Made by a program: the position numbers and the translations under genes
Part shown: positions 1 to 5,192 of the stretch, in pieces
How positions within the stretch are numbered: the first letter of the stretch is position 1
Layout: each line of letters begins with the position of its first letter
Assembly: GCA_902727945.1 (NCBI GenBank)
Contig: CACVAV010000121.1
Coordinates: 1-7,927 of the forward strand
Source: an uncultured Thiotrichaceae bacterium
GTDB lineage: Bacteria > Pseudomonadota > Gammaproteobacteria > Thiotrichales > Thiotrichaceae
Length of the DNA: 7,927 nt
Direction: 5' to 3'
Notes under the pieces: model-generated
The model's input: only the letters and a program-made list of their open reading frames with translations
Databases searched by the model: none
Told to the model about the DNA's origin: nothing

Positions 1-569
1 CCACCGACCAGATTCGGTCGTAAATCCACATGGTTAGTGGTTCCGCTATCCAGCACAGCCACCACAATATCAGCACTCCCCTTAGTCAGATCCCAGGCAT
101 TAAATACATTAGCGGCCCCCGCAAACTCTGCCGGCGACATCAAATGCCACTGCTGATTAAGCTTCTCATCATTCGGCACCGTACTCATCGGATAACGGCG
201 ATAATCCGGCTCAGCATAATCAATATCAGGCTGATTCTGTACCAACTGACTCGCATACATCCGTGCCTGTTCTACATCCATCGCATAAGGTAAACGCAGC
301 ACATGCGCACCACTTTTAGCTGCCATAGCCCGCTTGTAACTCACCTGCAAACCGGTGGCATCCGCTACATAACGTTCCGCTATTCCGGCCATAAACTGTG
401 GATCAGTCGCCTGGCCTGATTTACTCATTCGTGCCTGAACATCACTGTGATAATGAATAATCAACTGATCAATCTGTTTACTGGCTGCACTCGCAAACAC
501 TGGCATCACAGATGAAACCAGCAACAATCCGGCAGAACATAATTTCCTTAAAAGACTCAATCTGTCCAT
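1..569 (-). CDS. Secreted subtilisin-like serine protease (peptidase family S8), N-terminal part; gene continues beyond base 1
   Basis: The open frame starts at the ATG at 569-567 and stays open to the window edge, giving 189 complete residues. Residues 1-28 form a signal peptide (basic start, LLLV core, likely cleavage after ASA at 26-28). Residues about 33-122 are an I9-type prodomain ending in the typical YAEPD motif (118-122). After the linker, QQWHL (139-143) and the AW..T.G segment lead into VVAVLDSGT (169-177), whose Asp174 is the first member of the Asp-His-Ser triad, followed by the usual H.DL..N stretch (180-186). The catalytic His and Ser lie outside the window. The start is backed by AGGAG about 9 bases upstream. 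The protein should be exported, then activated by removal of the prodomain. A stand-alone prodomain-like gene lies 36 bases upstream on the same strand. The family is certain; the substrate and any C-terminal domains cannot be seen. Confidence 0.93.
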   Translation of the reverse strand, partial: MDRLSLLRKLCSAGLLLVSSVMPVFASAASKQIDQLIIHYHSDVQARMSKSGQATDPQFMAGIAERYVADATGLQVSYKRAMAAKSGAHVLRLPYAMDVEQARMYASQLVQNQPDIDYAEPDYRRYPMSTVPNDEKLNQQWHLMSPAEFAGAANVFNAWDLTKGSADIVVAVLDSGTTNHVDLRPNLVG

Positions 570-605
570 GACACTTCACTCCTGAATTCAACTGGGGATT
601 GCAAA

Positions 606-1055
606 CTAACGGCGGCGACGTGGAAAATCCGGTTCCGCGTATTCCACATCATCCAATGCGGATAAGGTATCAGTCAATGCCACAGCAGCTTCACGCTGCA
701 TGGCAGGCTCCACCTGCAAGACATGCACGCCGCCACTCATCGGGCGCACGTAGCTCAACTTCACTTCAATAGCGTTCTCATCGGCTTCAGTTTCTTCATC
801 CGGCACGGCCTCAGACTCTGGCGGGATTAATGAATTTTGTAGGTAATCCAGGTATTCAGTACTCAGTTCACCTTGCTCATTAGTGCTGACCTTATCCGTA
901 GATTTGAGGAGTATCTGGTGTATTTGATCTATTGGCTGCACATCGGCGGCGTGTGTATCAGACATAGCGCATCCCTGGCTACTAAGCGGAATCATCAGAA
1001 AGCTACACAGCGCAAATAGGAAGTAACCTGAAAGATACGGTTTTTTATTTAGCAT
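606..1055 (-). CDS. Small exported protein with a protease-prodomain-like (inhibitor I9-like) C-terminal half
   Basis: A 149-residue protein. I chose the ATG at 1055-1053 because GGAGAG lies 8 bases before it; the in-frame ATG at 1070 directly abuts the terminator T-run and has no ribosome site. Residues 1-25 form a basic-hydrophobic export signal. Cys29 follows in SSQGC, an imperfect lipobox (Ser, not Leu, at -3), so lipoprotein anchoring is possible but unproven. An acidic, proline-containing stretch (about 78-94) precedes a C-terminal half with SY.R.M (101-106), SG.HVL (107-113) and EYAEPD (138-143), then PRRRR at the end. The protease prodomain encoded next door has the same motifs in the same order, but no catalytic domain follows here. 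The first strand of a full I9 fold is not obvious, so it may be a divergent or partial domain. I infer a trans-acting inhibitor or folding helper for the adjacent protease. A decayed prodomain remnant is the alternative, although the frame is intact and well initiated. Confidence 0.82.
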   Translation of the reverse strand: MLNKKPYLSGYFLFALCSFLMIPLSSQGCAMSDTHAADVQPIDQIHQILLKSTDKVSTNEQGELSTEYLDYLQNSLIPPESEAVPDEETEADENAIEVKLSYVRPMSGGVHVLQVEPAMQREAAVALTDTLSALDDVEYAEPDFPRRRR

Positions 1056-1070
1056 GGTGTGACTCTCCAT

Positions 1071-1108
1071 AAAAAAAGGCCGCCCTGAAAACAGATGGCG
1101 GCCTTTTT
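1071..1108. terminator. Bidirectional rho-independent terminator at the end of erpA
   Basis: A 7-bp GC-only stem GGCCGCC (1078-1084) with GGCGGCC (1097-1103) is extended by an inner CTG/CAG pairing around an AAAA loop. It is flanked by seven A on the left and five T on the right, so a U-tract follows the hairpin on either strand. It lies 48 bases past the erpA stop. On the minus strand it is only 15 bases before the start of the prodomain-like gene. Confidence 0.9.
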
Positions 1109-1114
1109 AGTATA
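1109..1114 (-). promoter_or_regulatory. Candidate -10 element (TATACT) for the prodomain-like gene and protease
   Basis: Read on the minus strand, TATACT matches the sigma-70 -10 consensus at five of six positions. It sits between the erpA stop and the terminator hairpin. I see no convincing -35 at 16-18 bases. There is no room for a promoter between the hairpin and the next start codon, so a promoter here, or readthrough from erpA, is needed to express the two downstream genes. Confidence 0.3.
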
Positions 1115-1155
1115 GCTGGCTGTGCCTGAAAATAGCAGCAACCTTCATTATTTCA

Positions 1156-1500
1156 CTAAGGGCTGAAAGATGATCCACAGCCACAAGTCGTTGTAGCATT
1201 CGGATTGCGAATCACAAACTGCGCACCTTCCAAACCTTCGGTATAGTCAATTTCAGCACCCACCATGTATTGAAAGCTCATCGGATCAATCAGCAGTTTC
1301 ACACCTTCTTTTTCCACCGCTGTGTCACCATCACCTTCATTTTCATCAAAGGTAAAGCCATACTGAAAACCGGAACAACCACCACCGGTAACAAAGACGC
1401 GTAACATCAACGCATCATTTTTTTCTTCTTCAATCAGGGTTTTTACCTTCAGTGCCGCAGCATCGGTAAAGACCAGCGGTGAAGCTGTTTCTACTGTCAT
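1156..1500 (-). CDS. erpA: Iron-sulfur cluster insertion protein ErpA (A-type carrier)
   Basis: A 114-residue protein, the same length as Escherichia coli ErpA and very close to it throughout. ErpA receives Fe-S clusters from the assembly machinery in the cytoplasm and hands them to target enzymes, including those of isoprenoid synthesis and respiration. The three cluster-binding cysteines are present: Cys42 in GGGCSGF and Cys106 and Cys108 in TTTCGCGSSFS at the C-terminus. Further ErpA signatures are QYGFTFDE, DPMSFQYMVG and DYTEGLEGAQF. The ATG start has GGAG 8 bases upstream. The gene is last in the run argC, DUF6776-like, bactofilin, erpA, but 117 bases separate it from the bactofilin gene, enough for its own promoter. 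Transcription should end at the hairpin at 1071-1108. I found no clear IscR site. The functional call is essentially certain. Confidence 0.97.
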   Translation of the reverse strand: MTVETASPLVFTDAAALKVKTLIEEEKNDALMLRVFVTGGGCSGFQYGFTFDENEGDGDTAVEKEGVKLLIDPMSFQYMVGAEIDYTEGLEGAQFVIRNPNATTTCGCGSSFSP

Positions 1501-1577
1501 AACAAAGTCTCCAAAATATGTTTACACGCGCTTATCATCATGCACCGGAAGCTACACTGCCTTTAAAACCAGGTCAA

Positions 1578-1602
1578 TTACCAACGCTTTTGGTGTTGGT
1601 AA
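1578..1602 (-). repeat. Perfect 8-bp inverted repeat between the bactofilin gene and erpA
   Basis: TTACCAAC (1578-1585) and GTTGGTAA (1595-1602) are perfect complements around a 9-base loop. It begins 15 bases past the bactofilin stop codon. An alternative smaller stem, ACCAA (1580-1584) with TTGGT (1590-1594), uses the same left arm, so the two folds exclude each other. No U-run follows on the minus strand, so this is not a standard terminator. It may be a weak attenuator, an mRNA-stabilising hairpin or a protein-binding site before erpA. Confidence 0.5.
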
Positions 1603-1617
1603 ACAACCGCCATCAAA

Positions 1618-2136
1618 TCAGCCTTCTTTTTTGGCTTCAGGCTTTTTTGGATCAGCTGCAACCGGTGCCGCCGGCGCTGGCGCCGGGTCACTCGGCTTCT
1701 GCCTGACCAGCTTACCATTGACCTCAGCACCCACCGCCATTTCCAGCAGATTGTAATAAACATCACCACACACACGGGATTTTTCGAACAATTCTACTTT
1801 ACCGCTAGCGAATACATCACCATCAATAGAACCATTCAGTACCATGCTGGGCACACGTACTTCTCCCTGAATCCGGCCATGCTCGTGCAGGATAAGTGTG
1901 GCCTGATCATTTTCAGCCGTAATATTACCTTTGATCGTCCCTTCAACTAACAAACCACCTGAAAATTGTAAATCACCATCAATGGTGGTGCCTTTACCAA
2001 TTTGTGTATTAACGTTCACTGTTCCGTTACTGTTACGTGAACTCTGATCCTGAGCCGCTGCTGCTTTAGGTGCTGCAGTGACTACCGGTGCTGGATTGCC
2101 TGCGGGTGGATTCGTTTTGGCACCTTTTCCAAACAT
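1618..2136 (-). CDS. Bactofilin (CcmA/BacA family cytoskeletal protein)
   Basis: A 172-residue protein with the normal bactofilin layout. The N-terminal tail (1 to about 40) is disordered and rich in Ala, Pro and Asn, and begins MFGKG. The core (about 45-145) is a right-handed beta-helix of short Gly-punctuated repeats such as IGKGTTIDGDL, GLLVEGTIKGNI, HGRIQGEV, LNGSIDGDVFASGKVEL and VCGDVYYNLLEMAVGAEVNGKLV. The C-terminal tail is Pro/Ala/Lys rich. Bactofilins assemble without nucleotide into filaments on the cytoplasmic face of the inner membrane and scaffold cell-wall enzymes or shape determinants. The start is 6 bases past the stop of the upstream membrane coiled-coil gene, and its ribosome site (GAGGAG) is made of that gene's last codons, so the two are probably translationally coupled. 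That membrane protein is a natural candidate partner. The family is certain; the process it serves is not shown. Confidence 0.95.
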   Translation of the reverse strand: MFGKGAKTNPPAGNPAPVVTAAPKAAAAQDQSSRNSNGTVNVNTQIGKGTTIDGDLQFSGGLLVEGTIKGNITAENDQATLILHEHGRIQGEVRVPSMVLNGSIDGDVFASGKVELFEKSRVCGDVYYNLLEMAVGAEVNGKLVRQKPSDPAPAPAAPVAADPKKPEAKKEG

Positions 2137-2142
2137 GTGAAA

Positions 2143-2982
2143 TTACTCCTCATTTGTGCTGGATTGATTAATTGGTTTAAAAGTATCCCAGTCATATTGC
2201 TTTTTCACTCTTTTACCCCCGCTCCCGGAGGCGGGCTTCAGTTCAACAATGACTTGTTCCGGGACGAAATCTTCGGGCAACTCAATTTTGCCTTCTAATC
2301 CCTGATAATACTTCAAAGAAAATTGACTGGCCGCTTGTACTTCTTTTTCCTGACCTGTTTTTACCATTATATCTGATAAGGTTAAAGTGACTTTTTTTGT
2401 ATCCTGTCTGCCGGTGAGTTTCAAATCAAACTGACCGGTGGCTAATGAATCATCATCCCCGCCACGGATATTAGTCAGGATCAGATGATACTGATAGAAA
2501 CGATCATGCGCTAACTTTTTCCCGTCTTCATCAATCATCAGTTGCTGAATAGTCAGGTGCCGCACACTCAGACCACGTTCCGATGACTGAGGCGACAAAA
2601 TTTCCTCATACAACAACAAACGCTCACGTGATTCAGCCAACGCAGTTTCTGCTGCCCCCAACTGTTCACGCAGCGCATCATTAGCCGTCTGCTGAATTTT
2701 CTCCGAACGACGGGCGCTGATAAACTGTGACTCCAGCCGGACAATCTCATCAGATTTTAATTTTAGCTGCTGCTCCTGACCGTTGAGCTTGCTGCCCAGT
2801 GAGATGACCTGTGCATTATCTCCGGCATCAACCGGTGTCAGATAACCATTAAAGTAGAACCAGATACCTAGTCCGGCCTGCGCCAGAATAAACAGCAGAA
2901 AGTACACCCAGCAATAACTGCGCTTATGGGCATCCTGTAGCTCTACGTTACCACGATGATCAAACCGATATTCTAATGACAT
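2143..2982 (-). CDS. Inner-membrane coiled-coil protein, DUF6776-like, function unknown
   Basis: A 279-residue protein. A polar N-terminus of about 22 residues is followed by one membrane segment (about 23-44, aromatic and Leu/Ile rich). A charged heptad-like region (about 57-135, many Gln, Glu, Lys, Arg and Leu) looks like a coiled coil. A C-terminal globular part (about 140-260) appears beta-rich, with VRHLTIQQLMID, FDLKLTG and EGKIELPEDFVPEQVIVELKP. The likely topology is N-in with a periplasmic coiled coil and C-terminal domain. I recall genes of this type between argC and a bactofilin gene in Pseudomonas-like genomes and assign the family from that context and this architecture; no catalytic motif is visible. 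It starts 19 bases after argC with a poor ribosome site and ends 6 bases before the bactofilin start, so argC expression probably carries it. I infer a transmembrane link between bactofilin and the wall, but this is untested. Confidence 0.85.
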   Translation of the reverse strand: MSLEYRFDHRGNVELQDAHKRSYCWVYFLLFILAQAGLGIWFYFNGYLTPVDAGDNAQVISLGSKLNGQEQQLKLKSDEIVRLESQFISARRSEKIQQTANDALREQLGAAETALAESRERLLLYEEILSPQSSERGLSVRHLTIQQLMIDEDGKKLAHDRFYQYHLILTNIRGGDDDSLATGQFDLKLTGRQDTKKVTLTLSDIMVKTGQEKEVQAASQFSLKYYQGLEGKIELPEDFVPEQVIVELKPASGSGGKRVKKQYDWDTFKPINQSSTNEE

Positions 2983-3001
2983 TAATAAAGTCTGATCAAC
3001 A

Positions 3002-4045
3002 CTAGGGCAGCATGCCGGGGGAATTCAGCCCGGCCTGTTCAGGCAAACCAAACATCAGGTTCATATTCTGCACAGCCTGTCCCGCCGCACCTTTCACCAG
3101 ATTATCAATCACCGACAATACCACCAACCGCTTACCCTGTTGCGGGCGATGAACCGCCAGGCGGCAAATATTAGCACCACGCACTGAACGGGTTTCAGGG
3201 TGTGCGCCTGCGGGCATGACATCGACAAAGGGTTCATCTTTATAACGCTGTTCATACATCGCTTGTAAATCTGTACCATAAGGCAACTCACCCTTAATCA
3301 GGTTTGAATACAAGGTCGCATGAATGCCCCGGATCAGCGGCAATAAATGCGGCACAAACGTCAGACCTAATGATTGACCTGCTACCAGGGATAAAGTCTG
3401 AGCTATTTCAGGCTGATGACGATGGCCCTGTACACCGTAGGCTTTAAAACTATCACCAGCCTCACATAATAATGTGCCAACGTTAGCTTGTCGCCCGGCA
3501 CCACTGGCACCTGACTTGGTATCCGCAATAATACTGTCCGGATCAATTAAGCCATTTTCCAATAGCGGCACCAGTCCCAGCGTAACAGCGGTTGGATAAC
3601 AACCCGGATTAGCCACCAAGCGGGCATTTTTAACCTGTTCACGATTCAGTTCCGGCAAGCCGTACACTGCTTCCGCGACCAGATCAGGGCAAGCATGCTC
3701 CATGCCATACCACTGACTCCATGTATCAATATTCTTAATACGAAAATCTGCGGCCAGATCAATCACCCTGGTTCCGGCATCCAGTAACTGTGGAACGCCT
3801 TTCATCGCCACACCGTTGGGCGTTGCGTAAAAAACCAGTTCACAATCAGCTAATTGTTCAGGTTCCGGCGCTGAGAACTCAAGATCCAGAAAACCGCGCA
3901 AATTAGGGAACATAGCGTCGACGCGGGAGCCGACGTTAGCTCGCGAAGTCACCTGAGCGACCTCAACATCCGGATGATTTACCAATAGCCGGAGTAATTC
4001 AACACCGGTGTAACCCGTCGCACCTACAACAGCAACCTTTTTCAC
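3002..4045 (-). CDS. argC: N-acetyl-gamma-glutamyl-phosphate reductase ArgC
   Basis: ArgC reduces N-acetylglutamyl-5-phosphate to the semialdehyde with NADPH, the third step of arginine synthesis, in the cytoplasm. I chose the GTG at 4045-4043, giving 347 residues with the N-terminal strand VKKVAVVGATGYTG (dinucleotide fold, GATGYTG at 8-14). An upstream in-frame ATG at 4108 would add 21 residues of non-family sequence and would lie upstream of the likely minus-strand promoter. AAGGGA lies 12 bases before the GTG, a slightly long spacing. The catalytic cysteine is Cys149 in NPGCYPT, and the active-site histidine region is QGHRHQPEI. Other family marks are YATPNGVA, DLAADFR and YGLPELNR. The length suits the family (about 335-345). 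It heads the minus-strand run with the DUF6776-like gene and the bactofilin, and it diverges from the thioredoxin-hemJ unit across 75 bases. Confidence 0.97.
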   Translation of the reverse strand: MKKVAVVGATGYTGVELLRLLVNHPDVEVAQVTSRANVGSRVDAMFPNLRGFLDLEFSAPEPEQLADCELVFYATPNGVAMKGVPQLLDAGTRVIDLAADFRIKNIDTWSQWYGMEHACPDLVAEAVYGLPELNREQVKNARLVANPGCYPTAVTLGLVPLLENGLIDPDSIIADTKSGASGAGRQANVGTLLCEAGDSFKAYGVQGHRHQPEIAQTLSLVAGQSLGLTFVPHLLPLIRGIHATLYSNLIKGELPYGTDLQAMYEQRYKDEPFVDVMPAGAHPETRSVRGANICRLAVHRPQQGKRLVVLSVIDNLVKGAAGQAVQNMNLMFGLPEQAGLNSPGMLP

Positions 4046-4081
4046 AGTACTTGTATTTCCCTTATGCCCACGAAAGCACTG

Positions 4082-4087
4082 TATAAT
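4082..4087 (+). promoter_or_regulatory. Candidate -10 element (TATAAT) for the thioredoxin-hemJ unit
   Basis: An exact TATAAT lies 33 bases before the ATG at 4121, preceded by TG. Transcription would start near 4094. No good -35 hexamer is seen at the usual distance. The site overlaps the minus-strand -10 candidate of argC, shifted by one base. Confidence 0.5.
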
Positions 4088-4088
4088 A
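4083..4088 (-). promoter_or_regulatory. Candidate -10 element (TATTAT) for argC
   Basis: The minus strand reads TATTAT, one mismatch from consensus, with a partial -35 (TTGTGT) 16 bases upstream. The transcript would start near 4076, downstream of the ATG at 4108, which supports the GTG start of argC at 4045. No obvious arginine operator was recognised. Confidence 0.42.
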
Positions 4089-4120
4089 CGCTTTATTAAT
4101 GGATACACAAAATTTTACTC

Positions 4121-4624
4121 ATGAAACTAGATATTAAAGCTTTATTAGCAATGGCGGTGGTGGCCGGTGCGTTGGCCTTCTTCTTTTTAGCGCCGACCGA
4201 TGGTTTACAAGCGGCACCCACGCCGGAAATGACAACCGTTGATGGTGATGCGATTGATCCGGACAAGTTATCAGGCAAACCTTACATGGTGGTATTCTGG
4301 GCTACAGACTGTCCGGGGTGCATCAAAGAAATCCCTCACCTGAATGAACTGTACAGCGAATTTGGTAAAGAGGGTTTTGAGGTGATTGCTATTGCCATGC
4401 CGCACGATCAGGTAGACCAGATTAAAACTATGCGCTCGCAAAAAAGCATGAGCTATAAGATTGTCTTTGATGAGGACGGTACGCTGGCCAAAGCCTATGG
4501 TGGTGTCTCACTGACTCCGACCAACCTGTTGATTTCACCGGAAGGTAAGGTCGCGTTGCACAAAGTCGGTACATTCAATCCGGCAAATATCCGCCAATTA
4601 GTCACCGACATGCTGAAAGGTTGA
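4121..4624 (+). CDS. TlpA/ResA-like membrane-anchored or periplasmic thioredoxin
   Basis: A 167-residue protein. Residues about 7-24 are hydrophobic (signal or anchor; a possible cleavage lies near LQAA at 29-32 but is not strong). The rest is a thioredoxin-fold domain: VVFWATDCPGC (57-67) holds the active-site CxxC pair Cys64 and Cys67 followed by the helix KEIPHLNELY, and TPT at 132-134 supplies the cis-proline (Pro133) that faces the active site. The inserted helix after IAIAMPHD is typical of TlpA, ResA and other AhpC/TSA-like redoxins. Such proteins reduce disulfides outside the cytoplasm, often for cytochrome c or oxidase assembly, and depend on a DsbD or CcdA electron donor. The ribosome site is weak. 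hemJ follows 12 bases after its stop, so the two share a transcript. This suggests a role near heme or respiratory maturation, but the substrate is unknown. Confidence 0.9.
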   Translation: MKLDIKALLAMAVVAGALAFFFLAPTDGLQAAPTPEMTTVDGDAIDPDKLSGKPYMVVFWATDCPGCIKEIPHLNELYSEFGKEGFEVIAIAMPHDQVDQIKTMRSQKSMSYKIVFDEDGTLAKAYGGVSLTPTNLLISPEGKVALHKVGTFNPANIRQLVTDMLKG

Positions 4625-4636
4625 GGTTAAATTAAT

Positions 4637-5059
4637 ATGTACATCTGGATCAAAGCACTACATGTCATCTTCATGGTGACATGGTTTGCCGGACTGTTTT
4701 ATCTGCCCCGGCTCTATGTTTATCATGCGATGCCTGAACATAAATCGAGTTTTGAACTATTCAAAGTGATGGAACGACGCTTATACATAATGATGACCCT
4801 TGGTATGGGACTCACTCTGCTATTCGGTGTCATTATGCTGCTGCAAGGTAATGGCATCTTATTGAAAAGTGGTTGGTTTCATGCAAAACTATTATTTTTA
4901 GCACTCTTGTTTGCCTATCATTACGCCTGTTACAAAATCATGATTCAGTTCCGGCATGATAAGAATACCCGCGAACACAAGTGGTACCGCTGGTTTAATG
5001 AAGCACCCAGTTTGCTACTGATCCTGATTGTCATTCTGGCGATTGTTAAGCCATTTTGA
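4637..5059 (+). CDS. hemJ: Protoporphyrinogen IX oxidase HemJ
   Basis: HemJ oxidises protoporphyrinogen IX to protoporphyrin IX, the next-to-last step of heme synthesis, in the inner membrane. It is the oxygen-independent-type enzyme used by many Gram-negative bacteria that lack HemG and HemY. The 140-residue protein has the family's normal length and about four membrane segments (roughly 5-25, 50-70, 84-104 and 124-139). Family marks are IKALHVIFMVTWFAGLFYLPRL with conserved His9 and Arg25, RRLY (47-50), GWFHAKLL with His82 and Lys84, and RWFNEAP (118-124). Overlapping GAGGTT at the end of the thioredoxin gene serves as its ribosome site, so the pair looks coupled. An interrupted palindrome covers the stop codon. 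The call is secure on sequence; pairing with a thioredoxin-like protein is the unusual part of the context. Confidence 0.95.
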   Translation: MYIWIKALHVIFMVTWFAGLFYLPRLYVYHAMPEHKSSFELFKVMERRLYIMMTLGMGLTLLFGVIMLLQGNGILLKSGWFHAKLLFLALLFAYHYACYKIMIQFRHDKNTREHKWYRWFNEAPSLLLILIVILAIVKPF

Positions 5060-5068
5060 TTATCAAAA
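5054..5068. repeat. 15-base interrupted palindrome over the hemJ stop codon
   Basis: TTTTGAT (5054-5060), one central T, then ATCAAAA (5062-5068): perfect 7-base arms. It is AT-rich and too small for a terminator with a GC stem. It may be an operator for the downstream SPOR gene, since a CATAAT box follows at 5075-5080. It resembles FNR half-sites, but the spacing (1 instead of 4) is wrong. Confidence 0.4.
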
Positions 5069-5074
5069 GGATGG

Positions 5075-5080
5075 CATAAT
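5075..5080 (+). promoter_or_regulatory. Weak candidate -10 element (CATAAT) for the SPOR gene
   Basis: CATAAT matches five of six consensus bases and lies just after the palindrome at the hemJ stop. No acceptable -35 is seen. If used, the leader would be about 105 bases and would contain the 12-bp stem-loop at 5131-5162. Confidence 0.22.
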
Positions 5081-5130
5081 AGGTAAACAGCATGCACTAA
5101 ATAACGCTCGTCTGCCTGCTGATGATAGAG

Positions 5131-5162
5131 ATCGCTTGTCATACCCCAAAATGACAAGCGAT
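5131..5162. repeat. Perfect 12-bp stem-loop upstream of the SPOR gene
   Basis: ATCGCTTGTCAT (5131-5142) and ATGACAAGCGAT (5151-5162) are exact complements around an 8-base loop ACCCCAAA. The stem ends 30 bases before the SPOR start codon. Neither side carries a U-run, so it is not a normal intrinsic terminator. It could be a leader hairpin, an mRNA-end stabiliser for hemJ, a protein-binding operator or a member of a dispersed repeat family. Confidence 0.6.
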
Positions 5163-5192
5163 TGCGACATGAGCACGACATAAGGATACAGT

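Noticed and set aside
30..293. Plus-strand open frame of 87 codons
   Set aside because: It lies antisense to the S8 protease prodomain, has low-complexity Ile/Arg/His composition and no ribosome site.
4046..4108. N-terminal extension of argC from an ATG at 4108
   Set aside because: The extra 21 residues do not resemble ArgC, and the likely minus-strand promoter (4083-4088) would place the ATG outside the transcript.
5054..5068. FNR box
   Set aside because: The half-sites TTGAT and ATCAA are present but separated by one base rather than four.
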